Assembly: GCF_014636295.1 (NCBI RefSeq) | Contig: NZ_BMEC01000007.1 | Span: 186,001-250,000, forward strand | Length of the DNA: 64,000 nt | Reading direction: 5' to 3' | DNA from: Marivirga lumbricoides | GTDB taxonomy: Bacteria; Bacteroidota; Bacteroidia; Cytophagales; Cyclobacteriaceae | Shown: positions 53,568 through 62,654 of the stretch, in pieces | Numbering within the stretch: the stretch's first letter is position 1 | Layout: the number at the start of each line of letters is the position of its first letter | Made by a program: the position numbers and the translations under genes | Notes under the pieces: generated by a model | Databases searched by the model: none | What the model was told of the DNA's origin: nothing | What the model saw: the letters and a program-made list of their open reading frames with translations, nothing else

Positions 53568-55671
53568 AATTTTACTGGCCATTTTTGCTTTTGGTTCCTG
53601 TGGGGCTTACGCCCAGATCAATCCCGACACCCTAAAAGTACAACCAAGCGTAGAGAAAGATACTGTAATTGCTTTTCAAAGTGAGGTATTTGCAATAGCA
53701 AAATATACAGGGAATTCTATTATTCTTCGTTGGTCTCCTGATCAAGCAGGCGGCTGGCATGTAGGTAATCAGCTGGGGTACATGATAGAGCGTACTGAAA
53801 TTAAGAGCGACAGCACCTACAATCCGGAAAAGTTCGAAGCAATAGTGAATCAGCCTGTAAAACCATGGCCATTGGAAGAGTGGAAAAAAATTGCCGGAGA
53901 GGGTAAAGATAAATATGCAGCCATTGCCGCACAGTCTTTATATGGGGAAGGCTACAATACAGGTGGACTTTTGGATAAGGCAGATGAATTCAAAAACCGC
54001 TATTCTTTTGCGCTTTTATCAGCTGATTTTTCACCGGAAACCGCTGAAGCGCTTGGCTTGAGGTTTGAAGATGTAAACATAGAAAAAAATAAAGTGTACA
54101 TCTATCGGATTTTTTTAGCGGAAGAGTCTAAAAACTATAAAATAGATACTGCCTATCAGGTAGTTAATACTTCAAAAGTGTTTGAAATGCCGGAAGTGGC
54201 ACCCTCAAAAATTTTGGAAGAGGAATTGAAAGTTTCCTTTTATTGGGATAGAGCGATATACGATCAATATTATTCCGCTTACTACATAGAAAGATCCAGC
54301 GATGGTGAAAATTTTCAACGGCTGAATGAGCAACCTTATGTCAATGCTTTGTCAGAAGAATTTGCGGAAAGCCACACTTCCATTGTTTACAGTGATTCAT
54401 TAGAGCAAAATTATAAAGTTTATTATTACCGAATTTTAGGCTTGAGTCCATTTGGAGAAATATCTAAACCTTCTCAACCCTTTAAAGCGATGGGTAGAGA
54501 CAGAACCCCTCCTTCCGTACCTTATAATATCGAAAGCACGCCCGTTTCCTCTTCACGTGTAAAAATTAAATGGCAAAAAGATAAAGAAGAAAAAGACCTC
54601 CTTGGGTATGTAGTTTCTCGCTCACAAGATTTTAAGGGTACTTTTGTGCCTCTTTTTGATAAACCACTTAAACCGGGAACCAGGGAATTTATTGATAAAA
54701 CTGCAGTGGAAATGGGAACCAATTACTATATGGTGAGTGCGCTGGATACAGCCGGAAATATTAGCAATTCACTTATAAGCTTTGCACCTATGATTGATAG
54801 CATTCCACCGGCTGCTCCGACAGGGCTTCAGGGAAAAATAGATAGCACAGGGCTGGTGACTTTAACCTGGAAACTGGGGGCTGAAAAAAATATAAAAGGT
54901 TATAACCTTTACTTTTCCAACGCTAAAGACCATGTTTTCACCACTGTTAATAACCATCCCATTCAAGATACAGTGTATACTGATACAGTACAAGTTAAAA
55001 CACTAACTGAAGAGATTTTCTATTGCCTGATTGCTGTGGATGTTAATTTTAACCGATCTGTAAGCTCAGATACGCTTAGATTAAAACGACCTGATTTTAT
55101 TCCTCCGACCAGCCCCGTTTTTACAGATTTTAAGGTGGACCGGGGAGGTATAGAAATTTATTGGGGTAATAGCTCAAGCAAAGATGCTGAAGAATATCTT
55201 TTATTGAGGTCAACAGGTGATCAAGCTTTTTCAGAGATTCAACGTTTCAAAGCCATTGATGAGGTAGTGCAATACAAAGACCTTGATGTAGAAAGTGGGG
55301 TGATTTATAGCTACAGTTTAATTACTATTGATAATGATGGCTTACAATCCACTCCGGCTTATCCTTTAAAAATAAAAATGAGACAAAAAGAAAAAGCAGC
55401 GTCACTATCTGATATTGCTGTCTCTAAAAATGATCAGGAAGGCTCGGTTGATCTTTCGTGGAATTACATGAATAATAGTATCCATGCTTTTGTATTATAC
55501 AGGGCAGTGGATGGAAGAAATTTTAAAAGCTATAAAACATTTTCTCCTGAAACTAAAAGCTTCTCAGACTACTTTGTTAAAGAAGGATCACGCTACGAGT
55601 ATACTTTGAAGGTACAATTAAAAAGCGGGCAAATTACCGACTTTGGAGAAGTAGTGGCAGTTCAGTTTTAA
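53548..55671 (+). CDS. Exported multi-fibronectin type III protein
   Basis: A 707-residue protein with a signal peptide (MMNHLGKILLAIFAFGSCGAYAQ). After a unique region to about 210, five Fn3-like modules of about 100 residues begin near 214, 319 (DRTPPSVPYNI), 418 (IPPAAPTGLQG), 517 (IPPTSPVFTDF) and 619. It ends without a sorting domain. I took the ATG at 53548 (or 53551): the longer frame starting at 53461 would lack a signal peptide at its N-terminus and lies inside the giant gene. This is the last gene of the operon and probably binds the giant protein. Confidence 0.78.
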   Translation: MMNHLGKILLAIFAFGSCGAYAQINPDTLKVQPSVEKDTVIAFQSEVFAIAKYTGNSIILRWSPDQAGGWHVGNQLGYMIERTEIKSDSTYNPEKFEAIVNQPVKPWPLEEWKKIAGEGKDKYAAIAAQSLYGEGYNTGGLLDKADEFKNRYSFALLSADFSPETAEALGLRFEDVNIEKNKVYIYRIFLAEESKNYKIDTAYQVVNTSKVFEMPEVAPSKILEEELKVSFYWDRAIYDQYYSAYYIERSSDGENFQRLNEQPYVNALSEEFAESHTSIVYSDSLEQNYKVYYYRILGLSPFGEISKPSQPFKAMGRDRTPPSVPYNIESTPVSSSRVKIKWQKDKEEKDLLGYVVSRSQDFKGTFVPLFDKPLKPGTREFIDKTAVEMGTNYYMVSALDTAGNISNSLISFAPMIDSIPPAAPTGLQGKIDSTGLVTLTWKLGAEKNIKGYNLYFSNAKDHVFTTVNNHPIQDTVYTDTVQVKTLTEEIFYCLIAVDVNFNRSVSSDTLRLKRPDFIPPTSPVFTDFKVDRGGIEIYWGNSSSKDAEEYLLLRSTGDQAFSEIQRFKAIDEVVQYKDLDVESGVIYSYSLITIDNDGLQSTPAYPLKIKMRQKEKAASLSDIAVSKNDQEGSVDLSWNYMNNSIHAFVLYRAVDGRNFKSYKTFSPETKSFSDYFVKEGSRYEYTLKVQLKSGQITDFGEVVAVQF

Positions 55672-56044
55672 GAACTATGGAGTTTTAGTTGGGGAGCTCA
55701 TGATAAATACTGCACTGTTTGATAACCAAATAATATCCCGATCGTTCAGGACAAGTCTTGCTAAAACCGAGCGGGCTGGTCGACAAAAAGGCGGGGAGCG
55801 CGTTGAATTGTAGCGTGGGAGCATCTTTTTGTCTTGATTTTTTGTATCTTTTTGATCAAGCAAAAAGATAAAGAATAAAATTTTGTTTAAAATACTTTAA
55901 AGTGTAATTGAAACCTCAATATTTAGTAAAATTTCTCTTTTTCTTGGTTTTACACTTAGTTTTAAAGTTTAAGAAACACTTAATTAAGGTTAGTATATCT
56001 GGTTTTTGAGTTCAATTTTATTTTCCATGAGTAGCCTAGGTACG
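55672..56044. other. Intergenic region with a GC-richer repeat-like patch
   Basis: No gene is convincing. The patch 55735-55830 is unusually G/C-rich for this window and leads into a palindromic element at 55845-55870. The layout looks like a dispersed intergenic repeat read on the minus strand. An inverted pair AAGTGTAA ... TTACACTT flanks the stretch from about 55900 to 55960. Confidence 0.4.
55845..55870. repeat. Palindromic repeat element, copy B (CTTGAT loop on the minus strand)
   Basis: TATCTTTTTG (55845-55854) and CAAAAAGATA (55861-55870) form a perfect 10-bp stem around ATCAAG, which reads CTTGAT on the minus strand. The design matches copy A at 8066-8091. Confidence 0.55.
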
Positions 56045-56070
56045 AAAAAAGCCCACTTAATGGGCTTTTT
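56045..56070. terminator. Bidirectional intrinsic terminator
   Basis: AAAAAAGCCCA ... TGGGCTTTTT (56045-56070) makes a GC-rich stem with A and T tracts on both sides. It can end the small minus-strand gene at 56096 and any read-through from the envelope operon. Confidence 0.8.
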
Positions 56071-56095
56071 AACTTTTATATATTGTTACTCTGCA

Positions 56096-56323
56096 TTACG
56101 CAGAAGTTTTCATTAAATGCTCTTCATTTAGTAACTCAAAATACTTTTCAAACAATGCTTTTGAAATTAATTTAGTTTCTCTGCTTGAGCCCCACTTAGG
56201 ACTTATTTCAAAGAGTCCGTTGTATGATCTTCCTTCATAATATTCGGATATTCTAAAACCTGGCAAGCCATCGTGCTGTTCCGGCAACTTGTTACATTTA
56301 AAACTAATTCTATATCTATCCAT
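56096..56323 (-). CDS. Small protein of unknown function (75 residues)
   Basis: Starting at the ATG at 56323, the 75-residue product reads MDRYRISFKCNKLPEQHDGL, then PGFRISEYYEGRSYNGLFEI, and ends in a helix FEKYFELLNEEHLMKTSA. The longer frame (to 56407) adds a hydrophobic stretch unlike a normal start. It is soluble, mixed alpha/beta, with no known domain. The gene ends just before the bidirectional terminator and appears monocistronic. Confidence 0.55.
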   Translation of the reverse strand: MDRYRISFKCNKLPEQHDGLPGFRISEYYEGRSYNGLFEISPKWGSSRETKLISKALFEKYFELLNEEHLMKTSA

Positions 56324-56694
56324 AACTATTAAGTTTAAAACACTTTCTAAACGTAAATTTAAATCTATAGACCAATAAATGTGCCAAAGGGTTGTAATAT
56401 TTAACACAAAAATCGATAAGTTATCTCAAAAAGAGGATAAGCCAACAGACTATTCTTTTTTCAAGATTTTAGGATTATACGGTCTATACAGGTAATTAGG
56501 TTGGTTTTTGTGCATAAAAGATTTTGAAATTACTTTAAGTGAAGAGCTATATATGTGCTAATATTCAGGTATTTATCACGTAATAAAAATCTTTGAAAGA
56601 AAAGAGAATTAACTAATGTTAAGAAGTGAAAGGCAGGGTAAAAATAATATTACTTATGTATTTTATTTTGGTGGTCAACTTTATTGCATAAGCC

Positions 56695-57375
56695 CTATAC
56701 AACTAATTTGTATCCATATCCTCTGATATTAAGAATCTTTACACTTGGATCCTGGCTTAATTTTTTTCGAAGCTTACTGATATATACATCCATACTGCGC
56801 GCATTAAAGAAGTCATCTGAGCCCCATAAAGCATTTAAAATAATTGAGCGGTCTGTCAATTCGTTTTTCTTCTCTAATAATCTCATCAGAAGCTCAGCTT
56901 CTTTATTGGTTAAAAATTGCTCTTCTTCATTAAATTTAAGCAATTGCTTTTCATGGTGAAAATAGTAAGCGCCAATTGCGAGCCATTCTTGTTTGGGTTG
57001 GGTAGGTTTATGGATTAAAGCATTCATTCTTACAATCAATTCTTCCATGCTAAAAGGCTTTTTTATATAATCATTAGCTCCATATTTAAATCCTTCAATC
57101 ACATCTTCAGTGCGTGATTTAGCCGTTAAGAAAATTACAGGGATATATTGATCCTTTTTTCTAATGGTTTTTAATAAGCTTAATCCATCAACCTTAGGCA
57201 TCATAATGTCAAGTACTAAAATATGAAAATTGTCCTTTGTAAAAGCTGATAACGCTTCTTCGCCATTTTGGCAGTATTCCACATTAAAGCCTCTGCTTTC
57301 CAGGCTTTCCTTTACTATGGTTCCCAAAGAAACCTCATCTTCTACCAACAGAACTTTTGCTGAACCTTTATTCAT
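56695..57375 (-). CDS. OmpR-family response regulator
   Basis: A 226-residue regulator: receiver (about 5-120; VEDEVSL acidic pair, phospho-acceptor in LDIMMPKVDGLS, Thr in LTAKS, Lys in IKKPFS) and a winged-helix DNA-binding domain (about 130-225, SMDVYISKLRKKLSQDPSVKILNIRGYGYKLV). The order matches OmpR/PhoB types and RprY of Bacteroides. Its gene starts 3 bases after the kinase stop, a two-gene operon. Three TTAAC repeats at 10-base spacing upstream of the operon are the likely binding sites. Confidence 0.93.
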   Translation of the reverse strand: MNKGSAKVLLVEDEVSLGTIVKESLESRGFNVEYCQNGEEALSAFTKDNFHILVLDIMMPKVDGLSLLKTIRKKDQYIPVIFLTAKSRTEDVIEGFKYGANDYIKKPFSMEELIVRMNALIHKPTQPKQEWLAIGAYYFHHEKQLLKFNEEEQFLTNKEAELLMRLLEKKNELTDRSIILNALWGSDDFFNARSMDVYISKLRKKLSQDPSVKILNIRGYGYKLVV

Positions 57376-57378
57376 AAT

Positions 57379-58887
57379 TTATAGTGTTATTTTAAAGACT
57401 GTTTTCCCTTTTTTTACAGATAGTTCAATTGTGCCATTATGCTTCTCGATTATATTTTTAGTGTAATATAAGCCTATACCAAAGCCCTTTATGTTATGGA
57501 TATTACCTTTTGGTATTCTATAAAACTTATCGAACACTTTTTCTTTTTGTTCTTTAGAAATATTTCCGCCATCATCTTCTATCATAATGATTAAGCGCTC
57601 TTCCTGAAGGAGGGTTATTTTTATGTTTTCTCCTCCATACTTAATGGCGTTATCTATTAAATTGGAGATAGCATTTTCAAAATGGAAAGCATCCACATAT
57701 ATAGGTTGAGTTTCGTGAGGTATATAAACTTCAATATGTTTTGTATTGCCTGCTTCTTTATACCTGTCAATTAAAAAAGTAACTAAAAGGTCTATTTCAG
57801 TTGACTCCTTTTGCAATATCAATTTATCGCTATCCAAAGTAGCAGTTTCCAGCAATTTTTCAACCATCACAGTTAGTTTACTCAGTTGCTGGCCCGAGAT
57901 ATTGAGGTATTTCCTTGTTTTGTCGGGGTCTTTTTCTGTGTTAAAGCTTTGTATGCCTTCTATAGCAGTTGAAATTGTAGTGATCGGTGTTTTAAATTCG
58001 TGCGTTATATTGGTAATGAGGTCATTTTTAATTTCTGATAATTCCTTCTGAGACTTAATCACTCTATATAAATATAGTAAGATGGCTGCCACAAAAAGCA
58101 TAACAAGTAATGACGCAACTATAGGCAGTAAACCCTTCTTTAAAATTGCGAGGGTAGAATTCTCAAAATACATTTCAATTTTTTCATTACCAGGTAAATA
58201 AGTACTGCTAGCCTGAACCTCCAGGGTTAAATTTTTTATGTTATCCTGATTAAATCCTCCAACAATGGAGTCGGACTTATAATGATTTATTGCATAATCA
58301 ATCCCTAAATCAATACTGGAAAGTTGACCAGATAAAAAGCCTATCAATTTGTCATAATCAAGGGTATCTCTGGTAATAGAAATAACTATTTTATCAGTAA
58401 GTTCTTTAATATTATCTAAGCTATCTGCAGCTCTTTTACCCTTGAAAATAGCAATTCCATTAATTTGATCGGCTAAGAATTTAGCTTTGTTTTTACCCTT
58501 ATCAATAAGAATTTTTGAAATAGTTAAGGAGTCATTGTTGATGGCCTGGTTACTATCCAGCTTGCTAATTAGATCTGTACTTAATTTACTGGAACTGAAG
58601 CGCTGGAAAAAACTTATATTAAATTTCCCACTATCAGGGTAAATAGTATTTCTCATATTCTGATTATGAACTACTCCTCCTAAATCAGTAAATGTTATTA
58701 CATCAGATTTAGCTATTTCAGCATAATACTCCTCAATGCTTTTATCCAAAGCACTTTTTACATCTACTAAATATTGCCTTTTTGCATCTTTATAATTCTC
58801 ATAAATACTGAAGGATTGTATTATTACTGTGAAGAGGATAATAAGAAAAATAAATATCCCAATCCTTTTAAACTGCCTGGTGTTCAT
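57379..58887 (-). CDS. Membrane sensor histidine kinase paired with the OmpR-type regulator
   Basis: A 502-residue kinase with two membrane helices (about 10-30 and 250-275) enclosing a periplasmic sensor of about 220 residues. HisKA follows with ITHEFKTPITTIS, then HATPase with NLIDNAIKYGG, IMIEDDGGNI and GFGIGLYYTKNI. No HAMP domain is obvious. The ATG at 58887 starts MNTRQFKRIG; a TTG two codons upstream lies inside the -7 element. It is divergent from the GLPGLI gene and probably senses envelope or membrane-protein stress (inference). Confidence 0.9.
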   Translation of the reverse strand: MNTRQFKRIGIFIFLIILFTVIIQSFSIYENYKDAKRQYLVDVKSALDKSIEEYYAEIAKSDVITFTDLGGVVHNQNMRNTIYPDSGKFNISFFQRFSSSKLSTDLISKLDSNQAINNDSLTISKILIDKGKNKAKFLADQINGIAIFKGKRAADSLDNIKELTDKIVISITRDTLDYDKLIGFLSGQLSSIDLGIDYAINHYKSDSIVGGFNQDNIKNLTLEVQASSTYLPGNEKIEMYFENSTLAILKKGLLPIVASLLVMLFVAAILLYLYRVIKSQKELSEIKNDLITNITHEFKTPITTISTAIEGIQSFNTEKDPDKTRKYLNISGQQLSKLTVMVEKLLETATLDSDKLILQKESTEIDLLVTFLIDRYKEAGNTKHIEVYIPHETQPIYVDAFHFENAISNLIDNAIKYGGENIKITLLQEERLIIMIEDDGGNISKEQKEKVFDKFYRIPKGNIHNIKGFGIGLYYTKNIIEKHNGTIELSVKKGKTVFKITL

Positions 58888-58890
58888 GCT

Positions 58891-58898
58891 CAAATATA
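58891..58898 (-). promoter_or_regulatory. -7 promoter element of the two-component operon
   Basis: On the minus strand TATATTTG (58898-58891) matches TAnnTTTG and is only 3 bases before the kinase ATG, so the transcript would have almost no leader. Confidence 0.45.
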
Positions 58899-58925
58899 AC
58901 TAAATGCTCAAAGCTTGAAGCGGAT

Positions 58926-58950
58926 TTAACAAACGTTAACACTTCTTAAC
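58926..58950. promoter_or_regulatory. Three TTAAC repeats at 10-base spacing
   Basis: TTAAC occurs at 58926-58930, 58936-58940 and 58946-58950, in the shared control region of the divergent kinase and GLPGLI operons. Tandem direct repeats near one helical turn apart are the usual target of OmpR/PhoB-type dimers (established knowledge). Confidence 0.6.
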
Positions 58951-58971
58951 CCTTTTCATGAGTATGATCGC

Positions 58972-58991
58972 TTTTGTTTGTGTAAACAAAA
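58972..58991 (+). repeat. 8-bp inverted repeat before the GLPGLI gene
   Basis: TTTTGTTT (58972-58979) and AAACAAAA (58984-58991) are perfect complements around GTGT, ending 10 bases before the start codon. It could be a leader hairpin or an operator. Confidence 0.45.
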
Positions 58992-59001
58992 ATTGATAAT
59001 C

Positions 59002-59823
59002 ATGAAAAAGACAATTTTCTCTCTTATTATTCTATGCATTGTAGGAATTATATTTCCTTTATCAGCTCAGAAATTTACTGGTATTGCCACTTATAAAAGT
59101 TCTGCCAATGTACAAATTGATATGGGAGACAAAGTTTCCAAAGCGGAACAGGAAAGGGTACAAAGCGAGATTAGCAAAAAAATGCAGAAGGAGTATGAAT
59201 TGCATTTTACAACCAATGAATCTACCTGGCGAAATGTAGAAAGTTTGGGTGGGGCACCTGGTAAACCTGGTGCTACTGGCATGGATTTTTTAATGATAAG
59301 CTCGAATAATGGAGGGTTTCTGTATAAAAATATCGCAGAAAAAAGATATGAAAGACAAGAAGACTTAATGGGTAAGTCCTTTATTATTAAAGATAGTTTG
59401 CCTGTGTATGAGTGGCAACTTACAAATGAAAGAAAGCAAATTGGCGCGTATAATTGCCAGAAGGCCATTTATTCAAAAATAACTGAAGTGAAGAAATTCT
59501 CAACAGAGATGGAGGAGATGGAAGTGAGCATTGACACAATTAAAACAGAAGCGTGGTTTACCATGGATATTCCGGTAAGTAATGGTCCTGAGTCATACTA
59601 CGGATTGCCGGGTCTTATTCTGGAAGTAAAAACAGGTAAGCGTGTAGTTATTTGTACCAAAATAGTACTAAACCCAAAAGAAGAAGTTGATATAGAAAAA
59701 CCTAAAAAAGGCAAAGTGATGGATTCTAAGTCCTTTCATCAATTGTCAGAGGAGAAAATGAAAGAGATGATGAAGCGCTATTCAGGAGATGGCGGAAGTA
59801 TACAAATTGAAGTAGGAGGTTAA
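59002..59823 (+). CDS. GLPGLI family exported protein
   Basis: A 273-residue protein of the Bacteroidota-specific GLPGLI family, named for the motif seen here as SYYGLPGLILEV. It has a signal peptide (MKKTIFSLIILCIVGIIFPLSAQ) and should lie in the periplasm. The function of the family is not known; members commonly neighbour TonB-receptor-like genes, as here. I chose the ATG at 59002, since the longer frame adds eight residues (MCKQKLII) before the signal peptide. It is co-transcribed with the receptor-like gene 55 bases downstream. Confidence 0.9.
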   Translation: MKKTIFSLIILCIVGIIFPLSAQKFTGIATYKSSANVQIDMGDKVSKAEQERVQSEISKKMQKEYELHFTTNESTWRNVESLGGAPGKPGATGMDFLMISSNNGGFLYKNIAEKRYERQEDLMGKSFIIKDSLPVYEWQLTNERKQIGAYNCQKAIYSKITEVKKFSTEMEEMEVSIDTIKTEAWFTMDIPVSNGPESYYGLPGLILEVKTGKRVVICTKIVLNPKEEVDIEKPKKGKVMDSKSFHQLSEEKMKEMMKRYSGDGGSIQIEVGG

Positions 59824-59878
59824 TCCGGCCTAATAAAAAATCTATTTCTACAACTCATTATCATTTAATTTCTTCCTT

Positions 59879-62557
59879 ATGAAATTTATTTTTACCTGTA
59901 TTTCGGTTTTGATAGCTTGTTCTTCTCTGGCTCAAAATTTAAGCGTAACCGGAAAAGTAGTGGATTCATTACAACAGCCAATAGAATATGCCAATGTGGT
60001 TGCTCTTGATCCGGAAACAAAATCTATTGTATCTTTTTCAATAAGCAATACTGAAGGAAAATTTAAATTACAGCTTATTGAAGGGAAAGAATATACTTTA
60101 AAAGTATCTTTTGTAGGGTATAAAACTTTTGAACAAAACTTCACTCCATCACAAGAAATGTCAGAGAATATTATGATTCAGCTGGCATTTGCTCCTGAAT
60201 ATTTGAACGAAGTACAAGTTGTACAGGAAATGCCCGTGATGATGTCCGGTGATACCTTAATTTACAAAGCAGAAGCCTTCACCGATGGCAGAGAAAGGAA
60301 ATTAGAAGATGTTATAGGAAAATTACCAGGGATGGAGATAGATGAGAATGGAGAAGTTAGTGTACAAGGTGAAAAAGTAAATAAGGTATTGGTAGATGGG
60401 AAGCAATTTTTTGATGGGGATACTAAAATGGCTACTAAAAACATCCCTGCAAATGCTGTAGATAAAATTCAGGTTTTGAAAGACTATAATGAAGTTGCTC
60501 CTATGAACGGTATGAGAGGTGAGGACAATCTGGCCTTAAATATTCAGTTAAAAGCGGATAAAAAAAATATCTTATTTGGAGATTTAACTGCTGGTTTAGG
60601 GCCTGACACAAGGTATCTGGGCCATGCCAATTTATTCTATTATTCTCCAAAATTAAACTTAAACCTGATAGCAGATGCCAATAATATTGGGGACCGTGCT
60701 TTTACTATCCAGGATTATTTTAGGTTTAATGGCGGTCTGGCAAATTTTACAGCTAATTCCGGTACTGACATTAATATAAGTAATGAAAGTTTGGGCTTTC
60801 TAATGGCGGATAAAGAAAATGCAAGGGATTTATCAACGCAATTAGGAGCTTTCAATTTTACCTATAACCCATCTAAAAAATGGAATCATACCGGTTTTAC
60901 AATTGCATCTCATTCCAACAATGAATTCGGAAGTAAGTCAGTAAGGACTTACTTAAGAGAGGGCGTAGATAATACGGAGCTCTTAGTTTCACGTCTTAAT
61001 GCTTCGAATCAATCCGGGCTGTTGAAATATAGCAGTACTTATACACCAAATATTAATACTCACATTCAATATGCAGCCTTTGGTAAAATAAATACTTTAG
61101 AGAGTGTTAATAACCGGATTTCACAATTCACAGCTTCTGAAAATATTATTACTGAATTAGATAGACAATATTCTTATTCTATTGATCAACAGTTGATGGC
61201 TTACCATACAATTGATGAAAAGAATATTTTATCATTGGAGACTAATTTTAAACATAATCTACAGAGCCCTGAGTTTAATGTAGCCAGCCAGGATAATCTT
61301 TTTCCTAATTTATTAAATATGGATGCTGATAGTATGTATCAGTTATTTCAGAACAAGGAGATTAAAAGTAATCATTTGCTGGGAGAGGCTAACTATTACA
61401 GAATTCTCACTAAGAAAAATCATTTAAATTTCTCAGCAGGCTTTAATTATTTAAAGCAAACAATGACGTCAGCTTTACGATCCAGTGAAGGTGAGATAAG
61501 TAGTGAAGTGCCAAATCAGAAATTTTATAATAACTTAAATTATCAGTTAGGGAATGTTTATTCAGGTATTTCACTAAAATCTAAATTGGGCAACTTCACA
61601 ATAAAGCCGGGGGTATTCTTTCACCATTATAATCTTAGTAATTTCCAGAGCGAGTTTTTAGCAGAACAACAAATTAATTTAATACTACCCTCTTTTTATG
61701 GTAAATGGGAATTAAGCAGTACCCAAAGTTTAAGCTTTAGGTATACCACTAAAGCGGAGTTTGCAGATATACAGAAACTGGCAGAAGGGATTGTTTTAAC
61801 GGACTATAATGGCTTGTTTAATGGCAATAGATTTCTGGAAAACGGGATTTATCATTCAGGAAACATCAATTATAATTACTTCAATTTCTTTGCAGGAATG
61901 AATATGTATGCGAATCTTTCCCTGGTAAGTAAAATGAATGATTTCGGGAATCAGATAAGTTTTGAAGGAATGGAACGAATTAATAATGTAGTCAATTTAG
62001 AGCAAGTTAATGAGTCTTTCCAATCACAATTAGGAGTAGATAAAAAATTCCATCTTTTTAGAGTAAATGCGTCAGCCAATTTTAACGGATATAAAAACTA
62101 TTCCTATGTAAATGAAAGTTTGAATAGAAACCAATCATTCAATCAGGATTATAAAGCTGCAATACAAACCACTTTTTATAAACAAGTAAAAGTAGAAGCA
62201 GGCTATCATTTTCAGTTAAACAGTTATGAATCGGATCTGGCTGATAATAGTTTTGTAAATCAAAAACCTTATGTAAAACTGGATTGGAACCTGTTGAAAA
62301 ATTTCGATTTTACATCAGACTATTATTATAACGCTTACATAAATCAAGGAACAAATACTTCGAGTACTTATAAAATATGGAATGCTACGTTGAGGTATCG
62401 AAAGGAATCTGAGCCTTGGGATTTCAGTATATCAGCTTATAATTTATTAGATACTAAAGGGGTGAGAAGAGATAGTTTCAATGAAAACCTGATCAGTACA
62501 TATGAGTACTTTATTCAGAAGCGTTATTTTATGTTGGCCATTAAATATGATCTCTAA
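59879..62557 (+). CDS. TonB-receptor-like outer-membrane barrel with carboxypeptidase-regulatory domain
   Basis: An 892-residue outer-membrane protein: signal peptide (MKFIFTCISVLIACSSLAQ), a carboxypeptidase-regulatory-like beta-sandwich (about 20-105; VTGKVVDSLQQPIEYANVVA), a plug-like region (about 118-205; DVIGKLPGMEIDENGEVSVQGEK) and a long barrel ending in YFMLAIKYDL. The layout matches the OMP beta-barrel family of TonB-dependent transport-like proteins, but no clear TonB box is seen. It may move a peptide or other substrate with the GLPGLI protein and is probably controlled by the divergent two-component system. Confidence 0.85.
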   Translation: MKFIFTCISVLIACSSLAQNLSVTGKVVDSLQQPIEYANVVALDPETKSIVSFSISNTEGKFKLQLIEGKEYTLKVSFVGYKTFEQNFTPSQEMSENIMIQLAFAPEYLNEVQVVQEMPVMMSGDTLIYKAEAFTDGRERKLEDVIGKLPGMEIDENGEVSVQGEKVNKVLVDGKQFFDGDTKMATKNIPANAVDKIQVLKDYNEVAPMNGMRGEDNLALNIQLKADKKNILFGDLTAGLGPDTRYLGHANLFYYSPKLNLNLIADANNIGDRAFTIQDYFRFNGGLANFTANSGTDINISNESLGFLMADKENARDLSTQLGAFNFTYNPSKKWNHTGFTIASHSNNEFGSKSVRTYLREGVDNTELLVSRLNASNQSGLLKYSSTYTPNINTHIQYAAFGKINTLESVNNRISQFTASENIITELDRQYSYSIDQQLMAYHTIDEKNILSLETNFKHNLQSPEFNVASQDNLFPNLLNMDADSMYQLFQNKEIKSNHLLGEANYYRILTKKNHLNFSAGFNYLKQTMTSALRSSEGEISSEVPNQKFYNNLNYQLGNVYSGISLKSKLGNFTIKPGVFFHHYNLSNFQSEFLAEQQINLILPSFYGKWELSSTQSLSFRYTTKAEFADIQKLAEGIVLTDYNGLFNGNRFLENGIYHSGNINYNYFNFFAGMNMYANLSLVSKMNDFGNQISFEGMERINNVVNLEQVNESFQSQLGVDKKFHLFRVNASANFNGYKNYSYVNESLNRNQSFNQDYKAAIQTTFYKQVKVEAGYHFQLNSYESDLADNSFVNQKPYVKLDWNLLKNFDFTSDYYYNAYINQGTNTSSTYKIWNATLRYRKESEPWDFSISAYNLLDTKGVRRDSFNENLISTYEYFIQKRYFMLAIKYDL

Positions 62558-62654
62558 ATCATAATTGATATAAATAGCATGTATAGTAGAGAAAAATGTA
62601 AGTAGTAATCTAAATCTATCAATTGATTATTAGCACCATAGATATTTAATTACA

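Noticed and set aside
41732-55671. Polysaccharide-utilisation locus
   Set aside because: A hybrid AraC regulator next to surface proteins suggests one, but there is no SusC/SusD pair and no glycoside hydrolase or lyase, and the sensor is TPR rather than a beta-propeller.
55675-55863. A 62-residue minus-strand ORF
   Set aside because: It lies in the GC-rich repeat-like patch, runs through palindrome copy B and has no start signal or protein-like pattern.
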